DNA of 64,000 nucleotides from Vibrio casei (GTDB taxonomy: Bacteria; Pseudomonadota; Gammaproteobacteria; Enterobacterales; Vibrionaceae), in contig NZ_AP018680.1 in NCBI RefSeq assembly GCF_002218025.2, positions 1,798,001 through 1,862,000 of the forward strand, written 5' to 3'. Of this stretch, positions 9,177 to 18,411 are shown one piece after another. The notes below the pieces were generated by a model. It was given only the letters and a program-made list of their open reading frames with translations, did not search any database and was not told the DNA's origin. Position 1 is the first letter of the stretch; every line of letters begins with the position of its first letter. Position numbers and translations under genes: made by a program.

Positions 9177-10132
9177 GATTTTTTCTCCCTTAATTCTGAA
9201 TAGAGATACGGCACTAAAATCGCTAGGATCCCAGCAAGCATCATCATGGCACTGGCAGACCCTAATGCCGTTTGACCACGAGTAAAGGAGTACGCATACA
9301 TAAACAGAGCAGGTAAATCAGAAGAATAACCCGGCCCACCAGCGGTTAACGCCGTCACTAAATCAAAACTCTTAATCGCAATATGGGACGTGATGATCAC
9401 CGCGCTAAAAAAGACAGGACGCAAGCAAGGCAAAACGATACTCCAATAGATACGAGGCAAACTCGCACCATCAATTTGCGCGGCTTTGATGATTGAAGAA
9501 TCAATACCACGCAACCCAGCGAGGAACATCGCCATAACAAAGCCAGAAGACTGCCAAACCGCAGCAATCACTAAGGTGTAAACCACCATGTCAGAATCGA
9601 CTATCCAGTCAAATTTGAAATCCGTGAAGCCCCAATCTCGCACCATTTTTTCAATGCCAAGACCTGGGTTTAATATCCATTTCCAAGCAGTACCGGTCAC
9701 AATAAATGACAGAGCCATTGGGTAGAGATAAATACTGCGGATCACCCCTTCACTACGAATGTTCTGGTCGAGGAAAATCGCCAGCCCAACCCCAAGCACA
9801 ATCACAATAGCTAAAAACAGTAATCCGAAAATCCCTAGATTGGTTATTGAGGTAATCCAGCGATCGTTTTCCATCAATTTGATGTATTGACCAAATCCAG
9901 TAAAGTTAAAACTCGGTAAAAAACGGGAATTCGTCAGCGACAGTGCTCCCGTCCAAAATATATAACCATAAATGCACACCACCGTAATCACCATGGTTGG
10001 GGCAAGTACAATTTTAGGCAATAAATATTGCAACCGATCCTTCAGCTTTGGCTTAGGGGCGGCGCGTCGTATTGGCATGCCTTTTTTAGAAGCACCCACT
10101 TTTTGCGTTGTGGAATCGAAAGCGTTGTCCAT
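9173..10132 (-). CDS. gtsB: Glucose-type ABC transporter permease GtsB (MalF-like)
   Basis: Partner permease, 319 residues, with about six membrane segments after a basic cytoplasmic tail (residues 1-38). The coupling helix is visible as SSIIKAAQIDGASLPRIYWS, with the following IVLPCLRPVFFSAVI. Between gtsA and gtsC, overlapping gtsC by four bases. Confidence 0.9.
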   Translation of the reverse strand: MDNAFDSTTQKVGASKKGMPIRRAAPKPKLKDRLQYLLPKIVLAPTMVITVVCIYGYIFWTGALSLTNSRFLPSFNFTGFGQYIKLMENDRWITSITNLGIFGLLFLAIVIVLGVGLAIFLDQNIRSEGVIRSIYLYPMALSFIVTGTAWKWILNPGLGIEKMVRDWGFTDFKFDWIVDSDMVVYTLVIAAVWQSSGFVMAMFLAGLRGIDSSIIKAAQIDGASLPRIYWSIVLPCLRPVFFSAVIITSHIAIKSFDLVTALTAGGPGYSSDLPALFMYAYSFTRGQTALGSASAMMMLAGILAILVPYLYSELREKKS

Positions 10133-10202
10133 AACCGATCCTTTGGTTCTGAAATCCTTACTGCTCTGTTACTCATTAACTTTTATTGAGTTGAGCAAAA
10201 GG

Positions 10203-10237
10203 AAGGCTGCGTGAAAATCACTTATCAACACAGCCTT
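10203..10237 (-). other. Intercistronic hairpin between gtsA and gtsB
   Basis: AAGGCTG and CAGCCTT pair across the gtsA-gtsB junction, with partial extension of the stem. In binding-protein transport operons such a hairpin typically protects the abundant binding-protein message from decay; that role is inferred here. Confidence 0.55.
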
Positions 10238-10277
10238 TTGTTCTTTTTAAGTCAAAGAAAATAGATGAATAAAGGGA

Positions 10278-11543
10278 TTACTCAGCAGCTTTGACTGCTT
10301 TTGCTAACTTCTGAGCAGCTTGTTTAGGATCGGCGTCAGCATCATTGAAGAAGTTAGTAATGACGTCATACATCGCACCTTGAACATAACTCGTTGTCGA
10401 CATGCCATGTGCCATACTTGGAACTAAACCGCCCGTATCGGCCGTGGCTTTAAACGCAGCCATTGAATCTAAAGCACATTGATCAAACTTAGACATATCC
10501 ATATCTAAACGAACAGGAATCGACCCTTTATTAAGGTTAAAGACTTCTTGGAAATCTTTTGAAAGGATAGTTTTGGCTAAATCTTGTTGTGCTTTTTGGT
10601 TCGCTTTATCTTTAATTTTGAAGAAAGCAAAACTATCAATATTGAAGGTGAAAGAATCATCCGTACCCGGCGTTGGCGCACAAACATAATCCGTGCCCGG
10701 TTGTTTGTTGGCCGCACTAAATTCTCCTTTTGCCCAATCACCCATCACTTGCATAGCCGCTTTGCCATTAATCACCATAGAAGTCGCCACATTCCAGTCA
10801 CGACCCGGTGAATTACTATCGATATAACCATGCACTTTCTTGAAGATCGTAAAGGCTTCAACCATTTTATCTCCAGACAATGTCGTCTGATCGAGATCGA
10901 CAAAAGCTTTGTTGTAATCGGCATTACCCAATGTTTCGAGAGCGATCGCTTCAAACAACGTTGCATCCTGCCAAGGCTGGCCACCATGAGCAAGCGGTAT
11001 AATTCCTGCAGCCTTTAATTTATCCCCAGCGGTGAAGAATTCATCCCAAGAGGTTGGAACTTCAACACCCGCTTTATCCAATACCGCTTTATTTGCCCAT
11101 AACCAGTTTACACGGTGAACGTTAACCGGAACCGAAACATAATGACCTTGATATTTACTTGTATCAGCCACCACTTTCGGTAAGATGCCGTCCCAATTTC
11201 CTTGCTTGGCAACATCATCTAAATTAGTCAAAAATCCAAGTTCTGCCCACTCTTGAATATTATGTCCTTTAATTTGTGCTGCTGCGGGTGGGTTTCCTGA
11301 TACCGCACGGGTTTTCAAGACAGTCATTGCGCTTTCACCCCCCCCACCGGCGACAGCAAAATCTTTCCAAGTATGGCCTTCTTTTTCCATCATATCTTTC
11401 AAAACAGAAACCGACTTCGCTTCACCACCAGAAGTCCACCAGTGTAAAACTTCAACCTCACCTGCATTGGCAAATTGAGTAACAGAAAGCAAACCGGCAG
11501 AAAATAAGCTGACCGTTAAAAGACTTTTCTTGATTATTTTCAT
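10278..11543 (-). CDS. gtsA: Glucose-type periplasmic sugar-binding protein GtsA
   Basis: Extracytoplasmic sugar receptor of the ABC importer, 421 residues, with a Sec signal peptide cleaved near FANA-GEVEV (residue 27). The stretches [48 protein letters not shown] and [16 protein letters not shown] are the pattern I know from the Pseudomonas GtsA glucose/mannose-binding protein, which is the basis of the call. First gene of gtsABCD; a two-component pair is encoded directly upstream. Glucose as ligand is inferred from family resemblance. Confidence 0.88.
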   Translation of the reverse strand: MKIIKKSLLTVSLFSAGLLSVTQFANAGEVEVLHWWTSGGEAKSVSVLKDMMEKEGHTWKDFAVAGGGGESAMTVLKTRAVSGNPPAAAQIKGHNIQEWAELGFLTNLDDVAKQGNWDGILPKVVADTSKYQGHYVSVPVNVHRVNWLWANKAVLDKAGVEVPTSWDEFFTAGDKLKAAGIIPLAHGGQPWQDATLFEAIALETLGNADYNKAFVDLDQTTLSGDKMVEAFTIFKKVHGYIDSNSPGRDWNVATSMVINGKAAMQVMGDWAKGEFSAANKQPGTDYVCAPTPGTDDSFTFNIDSFAFFKIKDKANQKAQQDLAKTILSKDFQEVFNLNKGSIPVRLDMDMSKFDQCALDSMAAFKATADTGGLVPSMAHGMSTTSYVQGAMYDVITNFFNDADADPKQAAQKLAKAVKAAE

Positions 11544-11717
11544 TGTTATCGTCCATGTGTTAGTTATTGAATAAAAATAGGGTATTAATATTAAATATTG
11601 CGTTAATACATGTTGAACGCTTTATTTTTATTTTCTAAAAGGCACTCGATCCGATGTCGCCTATAGAAACAACCCAATAACTATAAATAAAGAATGAGGA
11701 TGGCTTCGGCACAAAGA

Positions 11718-11746
11718 GTAACAATTATGTAACAATGTCGTTACAT
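11718..11746 (-). promoter_or_regulatory. Direct and inverted GTAAC repeats upstream of gtsA
   Basis: GTAACAAT occurs at 11718 and again at 11729, one helical turn apart. The second copy also forms a perfect dyad, ATGTAAC and GTTACAT at 11727-11746. Direct repeats at 11-base spacing are typical targets of OmpR/PhoB-type regulators, and a GltR-like one is encoded just upstream. The site lies 175-203 bases before the gtsA start and just after the gtrS stop. Binding is inferred. Confidence 0.4.
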
Positions 11747-11749
11747 TAG

Positions 11750-13201
11750 TTATTTTATGGTTGGAAGTTTCGTGTTAAAGGGCAGAACAATTTGCACAAT
11801 CAGCCCCTTAGTATAAGAATTTTTTATTGTGATTGTGCCGCCATGAGCATGCAAAATATTACGACAAATACCTAACCCTAAACCATGGCCATCTTTATCT
11901 TTAGCCAAGCGTACATAAGGCTCAAATACCGATTCGAGCTGCTCCTCAGGAATCCCATCCCCTTCATCTAACATATTAAGTTGTACATAAGTCTTGGTTT
12001 GTTCACAGCTCACCTCAACCTTATGGCCATACTTCACTGCGTTGTCAATCAAGTTGGTCATTACCCGTTTTAATGCCAGTGGTTTGCCTAACACTGGTCG
12101 AATACTTTCTTTCGGTAGTACGACTTTGATCTCATTTTGGTTATGGGTTTCCGCCGCAGCAAGCAACAATTCATTTAAATACACCAGATTGGAGTTCTCG
12201 TGTAGTTCGGTGTCATGGACACACTGCAAGGCGCCTTTCACCATCATCTCAAGCTCATCGAGATCTTGATTAAACTTCGCTCTTTTAGAGTCATTCTCTA
12301 ATAATTCAGCTCGCAATCGTAAACGAGTAATTGGTGTTTTTAAATCATGAGAAATAGCCGAAAATAGTTGCTCTCTATCCATTACATAGTGGCGAATTCG
12401 CTGTTGCATACGGTTAAATGCTAACGTAGCCGTCACCAACTCATTAGCCCCTTCTTCAGGTAATGGCGATTGGTCACCATCCACACTCATTTGATTCGCA
12501 GCTTTAGCTAAATTACGCAAAGGTCGAACTTGTCTGCGTACCATGAAATAAGTAAAGAACAGCAATAATGCGGTTGAAAGAAGCAAATATAACCACTGTG
12601 ATGGCGGTAATATATTATCTTCTAAGGTGTTATACGGAGGGGGTAATAAGGCAGCAATATAAATCCATTCATCAGAACCTAATTCAATTTGCACCACCAT
12701 GATCGGTGGGTTTAAGGGTTCTAACGTTAAGGTGTAGTGCGCCCAAGATTTAGGAAGATCGCTGAGGTAAATGTCATTTTTCAAAATTTTTAATTTATCC
12801 GGTTCAGAAAATTCCACATGAATCGATTTCACATTGGTTAACTTATCCGTTAATGCCTGCTCCATTGAATCTATCGCGACCTGTTTTAGTCGGCTATCAG
12901 GTAGAGGAGATAACTGCAAAAATTCATGGTTAAAAGAGACAAAAAACCGAGTTCCTCCCATTTTGCGCAACTGCTCCATAATCACGTGTCGGTAATTCAC
13001 AGGAAGTGATTGAAAATAAGAAACCGTCGAGGCAAACAAAGACGCCATACTCGTCGTTGCCGTGGTAATACCTTGAATTTCTTGTTGGCGAGAATTGGTA
13101 TACCAAATAGACGTTGAAATACCTTGCGCCATGACGACTGTTAATAACGTCAACAATAAGGTTCGCGAAACGAGCGATTGTGATTTCCAAAATCGAAACA
13201 T
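11750..13201 (-). CDS. gtrS: Two-component sensor histidine kinase (GtrS-like)
   Basis: Inner-membrane EnvZ-type kinase, 483 residues. Membrane segments lie at about 14-34 and 205-225 and flank a periplasmic sensor region. A HAMP linker follows (MVRRQVRPLRNLAKAANQM), then the phospho-acceptor in FSAISHDLKTPITRLR, an N box (LIDNAVKYG), G1 (DEGDGIP) and G2 (GHGLGLGICRN). It begins 3 bases after the response-regulator stop. By position and type it resembles Pseudomonas GtrS, which controls glucose transport with GltR; the ligand here is unknown. Confidence 0.85.
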   Translation of the reverse strand: MFRFWKSQSLVSRTLLLTLLTVVMAQGISTSIWYTNSRQQEIQGITTATTSMASLFASTVSYFQSLPVNYRHVIMEQLRKMGGTRFFVSFNHEFLQLSPLPDSRLKQVAIDSMEQALTDKLTNVKSIHVEFSEPDKLKILKNDIYLSDLPKSWAHYTLTLEPLNPPIMVVQIELGSDEWIYIAALLPPPYNTLEDNILPPSQWLYLLLSTALLLFFTYFMVRRQVRPLRNLAKAANQMSVDGDQSPLPEEGANELVTATLAFNRMQQRIRHYVMDREQLFSAISHDLKTPITRLRLRAELLENDSKRAKFNQDLDELEMMVKGALQCVHDTELHENSNLVYLNELLLAAAETHNQNEIKVVLPKESIRPVLGKPLALKRVMTNLIDNAVKYGHKVEVSCEQTKTYVQLNMLDEGDGIPEEQLESVFEPYVRLAKDKDGHGLGLGICRNILHAHGGTITIKNSYTKGLIVQIVLPFNTKLPTIK

Positions 13202-13204
13202 AAA

Positions 13205-13921
13205 TTAATGTCCGTAATGAACAGACGCTGTAAATATATACCCATTACCACGCATGGTTTTAATGTATTTATGATGCTTTCCCGTATCGCCTAAGCGCTG
13301 GCGTAAACGACTCAATTGAACATCAATCCCACGCTCTAAAGGCAATGTTTCTCGGCCTTTAATAGCATAAGAAATGGTATCCCTATCTAACACTTGGTTG
13401 GGTTTGGATAGAAATAGCATTAATAAAGAAAAATCACTGCCCGAAAGCTCCACCTTATCTTGAGTCTCTTGATTAAAAACCGTGTGGGACAATGTGTCTA
13501 ACGCCCAATTGCCAAAATAAATGGTGGTAGGATTCACTTGCTCCTCATTATGGCTGCGACGTAAAAGCGCTTTAATTCTCGCCATTAACTGCCTAGGGCT
13601 AAATGGCTTGGCAATATAATCATCGGCACCAATTTCTAAGCCGATAATTTGATCAGTTTCATCCGACACGGCCGTTAACATAATGATAGGTACCATCGAA
13701 TCTTTACGGATTCTCTGACAAAGTTCAAAACCATCTTCACCTGGAAGCATTACATCCAATAAGATTAAATCTGGATAGCCACTTTGACTAATTTGAGACT
13801 GCATTTCTACGCCGTCGCACGCCGTCACAACAGTAAAGCCCATTTTAGAAAGGTATTCATCGAGCAGATCTCGAATCTCTCTATCGTCATCCACCACTAA
13901 AATTTGCTTATGATCTCGCAT
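13205..13921 (-). CDS. gltR: OmpR-family response regulator (GltR-like)
   Basis: Cytoplasmic DNA-binding response regulator, 238 residues. The receiver domain has the acidic pair in VVDDDREI, phospho-acceptor Asp in LILLDVMLPGEDG and the conserved Lys in IAKPFSPRQL. A winged-helix domain occupies about residues 130-235 (RGIDVQLSRLRQRLG, IKTMRGNGYIF). I chose ATG at 13921 because GAGAGG stands five bases before it; a GTG six bases upstream overlaps that ribosome site. First of a gltR-gtrS pair, probably controlling the adjacent gts operon. Confidence 0.88.
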   Translation of the reverse strand: MRDHKQILVVDDDREIRDLLDEYLSKMGFTVVTACDGVEMQSQISQSGYPDLILLDVMLPGEDGFELCQRIRKDSMVPIIMLTAVSDETDQIIGLEIGADDYIAKPFSPRQLMARIKALLRRSHNEEQVNPTTIYFGNWALDTLSHTVFNQETQDKVELSGSDFSLLMLFLSKPNQVLDRDTISYAIKGRETLPLERGIDVQLSRLRQRLGDTGKHHKYIKTMRGNGYIFTASVHYGH

Positions 13922-14041
13922 GTTCACCTCTCGTTAAGTGTCCATACAATAATAAACAATTTTGCAACATTACTAGGGTTTCATGGATATTAATCAGAAT
14001 AACTTGACGTCGGTATCCTTTTGCAGTGTTTATCAAGCCAA

Positions 14042-14076
14042 GAAAAAAATACCACTCAATGATTAGAGTGGTATTT
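14042..14076 (-). terminator. Terminator after the lipoprotein gene
   Basis: AAATACCACTC and GAGTGGTATTT are perfect 11-base complements around an 8-base loop, followed on the minus strand by a T-run. It ends the diguanylate cyclase-lipoprotein unit. Confidence 0.88.
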
Positions 14077-14130
14077 CTAAGCTAGACAACAACCAAATAG
14101 TACATTTGGTCAATGTGGAAAGGGAAAAAA

Positions 14131-14697
14131 TCAACGCCTCAAGCCACCGCCTCCCAATCTGCCGCCACCACCAAAACCTGAAGGTCGAGAAGCCGGCATC
14201 CTGATCGGACGATGAATTTGAGAACGCTGTAATGTTGGGCGATTTTTACTTTGCCATTTCGTTTTTACTGCTTTTTTCTGTTCACTCGAAAGACCATTTC
14301 CACCCATTTTGGTTTGAATTTCTTGGCGCTTCTCACTAATTTTTTGCTGCTTTTCAGGTAGTAAAGCTTGCCATTTTTTATTAAAGTCTGATTTTAGAGC
14401 TGAAACATCTGGGCCGAGCCCTTCTTTCCAGTTATCGACTTTATCTTTGATCTCAGCTTGCTGATCAGGATCAAGAGTGTGCCACCAACTATTCACTGCA
14501 TTTTTAAATTCACCGTCACCATGACAACAATTAGGATAAACGTGGTTTTGATAATACCAATAATCGTCATACCACCAACTATCAGTGTATACATAAGAGG
14601 CATTCGTTGAAGACGTTGTTGAACAAGCCGCTAACCCAAACGTAACAAATAAAGCAAGACACCACTTTTGCCAGATTTGTTTATTCCATTTCAGCAT
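14131..14697 (-). CDS. Unrecognised outer-membrane lipoprotein with Gly/Arg tail
   Basis: I do not recognise this 188-residue protein. A lipoprotein signal peptide ends at a lipobox (GLAAC), so the mature N-terminal Cys should carry lipid. An aromatic segment (SWWYDDYWYYQNHVYP) and a paired Cys follow, then a charged helical region rich in Lys, Gln and Trp (residues about 65-140). The tail is basic, with Pro/Arg and glycine runs (GFGGGGRLGGGGLRR). I chose ATG 14697 because TAGGAG stands before it; the open frame to 14721 begins upstream of that ribosome site. It follows a diguanylate cyclase after 34 bases and has its own terminator, suggesting a c-di-GMP-linked surface function, but this is a guess from position. 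Confidence 0.7.
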   Translation of the reverse strand: MLKWNKQIWQKWCLALFVTFGLAACSTTSSTNASYVYTDSWWYDDYWYYQNHVYPNCCHGDGEFKNAVNSWWHTLDPDQQAEIKDKVDNWKEGLGPDVSALKSDFNKKWQALLPEKQQKISEKRQEIQTKMGGNGLSSEQKKAVKTKWQSKNRPTLQRSQIHRPIRMPASRPSGFGGGGRLGGGGLRR

Positions 14698-14731
14698 AAA
14701 AACTCCTAATGCTTTAAACAATAATTAACGA

Positions 14732-16126
14732 TTAACCAACTTCTATTCTATCTCGTCCATTGTCTTTAGCTTTATACAAAAGCCCATCCACACGCTTCAG
14801 GACTTCATTTATTGAATCACCTTGGCAATCCGTTAACCCAATACTAAAAGTCGGTACGATTACTTCGCCTTTACTACGAATTGGCCTGCCATACATTTCT
14901 TTTTTTAATCTTTGTAAAATAGGCAGAACATCCTCTGCTGATTTATCTGGAAAAATAGCCAAAAACTCTTCTCCGCCCCAACGACCATAATGATCATCAT
15001 CTCGGCAGCCTATTTGCACACTCTGGGCAAATAATTTAAGTACTTCATCTCCAATATGATGCCCATAATTATCATTAATGGATTTAAAATAATCAAAATC
15101 AAAAAGAGCACACGCCAATTTTCGTCTAGATGCAGAGCCTTTCACCCGATTTAAATATTGATTCATCACACGCTCAGTGCAGCCTCGATTTGGTAACCCT
15201 GTTAATGCATCGGTATCGGCAAGAATTCTCATTTGTTGATGCGCATTTTTAAGTTCGAGTAAGTCATTATTTCGAGCGATCTCATGTCCAATCCATTCTG
15301 CAAACAAACGAATCAACTCAAAATCTTGGCGTATAAACGGCCTCGTTGGTTCAGGACTTGAAAAATTAAGCGTACCATAACGTGCCCCATCAACGAAAAT
15401 AGGCGTACCTAAGTAGGCTTCTAGCTTAAAACTTTGATAACAAGGATGGGACACAATTGTGCTTTGAGATACATGATGAAAGCCTTGTACGTCATTAGAT
15501 TGATATACATGCCAACAATAAGTAATACCAAGATCAAACGTCATTCCTGAATCTAAAGCACCATCAGGGTGAATCGCTTGTTGAACAACATATTCGTCAT
15601 CAACAACCTTACTAAAAATCCCAATCGGTAAGCCAAAGTGTTCAGTACCTAACTTTAAAATTTCATCTACACGTTGAGTAAAATCTAATGACCTCGAAGA
15701 AGTTATAGTATGGAGCTTATTTAATGCACCTTCTGCTGCAAGGCGTGAAGATTCATCTTTAATCATCACCACAAAAAATAGCGTATTTCCCAAGTTATCT
15801 TTTATAGCCCCAGCAGTAGTTTGTCCCTTAAAGGTTTTATCTGCTTTATTCCGATAATCCATAGAATAAGAATCATCCACTAAATTAGACTCAGCGTTAA
15901 AACGATACGTTCCTTGTTTATTGAAATCTGATGATTTGGCATACAACACTTGGGTACTTTGACCAATTAACTCTTCTTTTTTATAACCAAACAAGTCTTC
16001 TGCAGCAGTATTCATGGCAACAATTTGTCGTGAGAGGTTTCCAATAAAAACGGCCGTATCAATATTTTCAAAAACGAGAGAAAGCGTCTTTGCATCTAAG
16101 ATATTTTCTATACTAGAGACCATCAT
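14732..16126 (-). CDS. Diguanylate cyclase with PAS and GAF domains
   Basis: Soluble signalling enzyme, 464 residues, predicted to make c-di-GMP from two GTP. An N-terminal PAS domain (about 12-130, NMAAEDLFGYKKEELIG-like pattern) and a GAF domain (about 150-290) precede the GGDEF domain. The active-site motif is GGEEF in YGRWGGEEFLAIF, and the substrate region LPNRGCTERVM precedes it. No clear RxxD inhibitory site is seen five residues before the motif. The start is the first of two ATGs at 16126 behind GAGGTG; a GTG at 16135 overlaps that site. No membrane segment. It is probably cotranscribed with the lipoprotein gene. Confidence 0.88.
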   Translation of the reverse strand: MMVSSIENILDAKTLSLVFENIDTAVFIGNLSRQIVAMNTAAEDLFGYKKEELIGQSTQVLYAKSSDFNKQGTYRFNAESNLVDDSYSMDYRNKADKTFKGQTTAGAIKDNLGNTLFFVVMIKDESSRLAAEGALNKLHTITSSRSLDFTQRVDEILKLGTEHFGLPIGIFSKVVDDEYVVQQAIHPDGALDSGMTFDLGITYCWHVYQSNDVQGFHHVSQSTIVSHPCYQSFKLEAYLGTPIFVDGARYGTLNFSSPEPTRPFIRQDFELIRLFAEWIGHEIARNNDLLELKNAHQQMRILADTDALTGLPNRGCTERVMNQYLNRVKGSASRRKLACALFDFDYFKSINDNYGHHIGDEVLKLFAQSVQIGCRDDDHYGRWGGEEFLAIFPDKSAEDVLPILQRLKKEMYGRPIRSKGEVIVPTFSIGLTDCQGDSINEVLKRVDGLLYKAKDNGRDRIEVG

Positions 16127-16233
16127 TCTATTCACCTCAACATTATCATCTTTACTAAGTATTAATGAATTAGAAGAAAAATCAAAAATTTAGCGCTAAA
16201 AATTGAGATACTACGCGATTAATCGTTCAATGA

Positions 16234-16779
16234 TTATTGAGATACTTTCGACTTCAAACCACTTCCCGCATCTTTCAATAAATTAATTGGTGATAAAATA
16301 ACGCCTTTTACTGCTCCCTCAGTTGCATTTCGACTAATCTCTTCACTTTTCTCTACAATGTCATCAATTTTGGTGATCATAGGAGGAAGAGCCTGCCGCA
16401 GCGAAGCCGACTCTTTTAATACTGCTGGTACCATTTCCGTACGCACACCATGCACTTCTGACAATATTTTCGGTAATTTTTCATCTACTGAACTTACCGT
16501 TTTATTGACTGAAACCATGGTTTTATTGATTTCTGAGGCTGTGACATTAGCATCTTGCGCCACTTTCAATGCGTTAGGTGCTATCTCTGCATATTTATTT
16601 GCCACATCCAGCCAACCTTCAATGTCTAAATTTGCAGTCGTTTGATTAAAATCAGCCAAGATTGCAGGGTAAGTATCCACGACTTTATTCACCGTGTTAG
16701 TGAAACTATAAATGGTGAACCCTAAATAAAAAATCGACGCCGCTAAACACGCTTGAATAACGATAGAAATCTTTGCCAT
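16234..16779 (-). CDS. Membrane-anchored coiled-coil protein, function unknown
   Basis: Not recognised. The 181-residue protein has one N-terminal membrane segment (about 5-25) and then a long helical region with regularly spaced Thr, Val and Asn residues (ASEINKTMVSVNKTVSSVDE), resembling the coiled stalk of methyl-accepting proteins but without their conserved hairpin tip. The C-terminus (SPINLLKDAGSGLKSKVSQ) is basic. The ATG at 16779 is preferred, with AAGGA seven to eight bases upstream; the frame also opens at 16806. Apparently a single-gene unit. Confidence 0.6.
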   Translation of the reverse strand: MAKISIVIQACLAASIFYLGFTIYSFTNTVNKVVDTYPAILADFNQTTANLDIEGWLDVANKYAEIAPNALKVAQDANVTASEINKTMVSVNKTVSSVDEKLPKILSEVHGVRTEMVPAVLKESASLRQALPPMITKIDDIVEKSEEISRNATEGAVKGVILSPINLLKDAGSGLKSKVSQ

Positions 16780-16938
16780 CCCCATTTCCTTTTCTTTGTC
16801 TATCATTAATGAGTCATTTTGTATTCAGTATATACCTAAGTGATGTCAAGATGCCGCCGTAAGGCAAGTTAAAGTTACTTGGGTATACAAGTTATCTGAG
16901 TATGTTTGCCTCTCAACACCACACCAATTACAAATAAA

Positions 16939-16975
16939 AAAGCCCTTGAAGCTTACTTATCGATTCAAGGACTTT
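16939..16975 (-). terminator. Terminator of the tryptophan permease gene
   Basis: AAAGCCCTTGAA and TTCAAGGACTTT pair with one mismatch, and the minus strand continues into a T-rich run. It lies about 45 bases beyond the permease stop. Confidence 0.85.
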
Positions 16976-17021
16976 ATACACTAACTACATTGCATTATAT
17001 GTTAATGCTATCGAGTATGAT

Positions 17022-18251
17022 TTAACCTCTAAATACGGGTAACACATCCACCATCGTTAAGAAGTGAAATATTGCCGTTGCCACACCAAATCCCAATACA
17101 AAATAAGGAACAATCTTTCCGCCTTTAACTAAGAAGCCTTTCTCACTGCCTTCTCGTTGACGAGATTTCAATACGAGTAAAGCAGGAATAATACAAGTCC
17201 AAACCGTGGCGGCTGCTCCCGCATAACCTATTGCCAAAATGAAACCAAATGGGAAAAGTAAAGACAATACCAGTGGTGGCATAAACGTGACTGCCCACGT
17301 TTTCGTACGGCCCGATTTATTGCGGTTATCAAAGTGGAATAAATCAGCAATGTAGTCAAATACGCCTAACCCCACACCAATAAACGAAGATAAAATCGCG
17401 GAAACTGAAAAAACATTAATCGCTTGCGATACTTTTTCTGAAGAGACCACTGTACCTAACGCACTCAGTAAAACATCCACATTGCCATCTTGAGCAATTA
17501 CAGGACCAAACGAATCACGAGATAAATGCCCAAAAATGCTCACTAACCAAATAACATAAAGAAATAACGCAATCGACGTACCGCCTAAAATGGCATATTT
17601 CGCTTTGCGTTCTTCACCATAGTACGACCGCATTGAAGCCACTGAATGATGATAACCAAATGAGGTTAACGCGATAGGGAGTAACGCCATTGCATACTTT
17701 GCGTATTCACCATTCTGATTAACGGCATCAGTCAATTTCGAAAAATCCACATGAACCGTCAAACCAAATACACCGAAAATAAAGCTAAACAGCATGATAC
17801 AAATCAAGACAACGGAAATACGATCCACTGCGCGAGTTGAATGCCACACAACGCTAGAAGCAAGAAAAACAAATATAATCGAGGCAGTTTTACTTTCTAA
17901 CCCAAGCGATCCTTGCAAAATTAAACCAAAAGAAGTGGTATAGGCATACAATAAAATCCCACCCACAAAATATACGGTTAAGTTATTAAAAGCATTAACT
18001 TTTTCACCTAACAAATCAGATGTCACAGTATTAAATGATACATTCAAATCATAATGTTTAAATGCTTCAAGTAATAACCAACCCGAAACCGTCATTACCG
18101 CCATGGTTAATGCAATGGCTAAAATAGACCAAAGCGTCCAGCTACCCGCACCAGCACTTGGCAAACCAAGCATTCCTGCCCCAACACACACACTTGCAAT
18201 AATACAAGCACCACCAACTAACGAGGGTTTCTTTGTTGCCATGGTTGTCAT
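17022..18251 (-). CDS. mtr: Tryptophan-specific permease, Mtr/TnaB/TyrP family
   Basis: Inner-membrane proton-coupled aromatic amino-acid permease (HAAAP family), 409 residues, about 11 membrane segments. The family signature GGACIIASVCVGAGMLGLP is at residues 13-31, with GYHHSVASMRSYYG in the middle. Sequence alone leaves Trp and Tyr open; a TrpR-like operator in the promoter supports tryptophan. ATG 18251 follows AAAGAGAA. Single-gene unit with a 150-base leader and its own terminator. Confidence 0.85.
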   Translation of the reverse strand: MTTMATKKPSLVGGACIIASVCVGAGMLGLPSAGAGSWTLWSILAIALTMAVMTVSGWLLLEAFKHYDLNVSFNTVTSDLLGEKVNAFNNLTVYFVGGILLYAYTTSFGLILQGSLGLESKTASIIFVFLASSVVWHSTRAVDRISVVLICIMLFSFIFGVFGLTVHVDFSKLTDAVNQNGEYAKYAMALLPIALTSFGYHHSVASMRSYYGEERKAKYAILGGTSIALFLYVIWLVSIFGHLSRDSFGPVIAQDGNVDVLLSALGTVVSSEKVSQAINVFSVSAILSSFIGVGLGVFDYIADLFHFDNRNKSGRTKTWAVTFMPPLVLSLLFPFGFILAIGYAGAAATVWTCIIPALLVLKSRQREGSEKGFLVKGGKIVPYFVLGFGVATAIFHFLTMVDVLPVFRG

Positions 18252-18329
18252 AATAGATTCTCTTTACGCTAAATTAAGCCATTGTGCTGACTCAAAAACA
18301 AACAAGCATCAAGCTGAAGAAGGAAGGTT

Positions 18330-18362
18330 GTTGCCATAAATGGTATTCAAGAAAAAGGCAAC
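18330..18362 (-). other. Hairpin in the leader of the tryptophan permease
   Basis: GTTGCC and GGCAAC pair perfectly across about 21 bases in the leader between the mtr promoter and its start. A 22-codon open frame begins nearby on the minus strand but contains no Trp codons, so classical attenuation is not supported. Confidence 0.35.
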
Positions 18363-18411
18363 CCGTTTCTGTGCTGATGAATGCCCTTATAGTAGCGACA
18401 TCCACCACACT

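Noticed and set aside
11338..11345. C8 run inside gtsA as a phase-variation site
   Set aside because: It encodes the conserved Gly-rich GGGG segment of GtsA-type proteins, so codon constraint explains it.
18261..18330. Leader peptide of 22 codons before mtr as a Trp attenuator
   Set aside because: The frame contains no Trp codons and no alternative terminator stem followed by T was visible.
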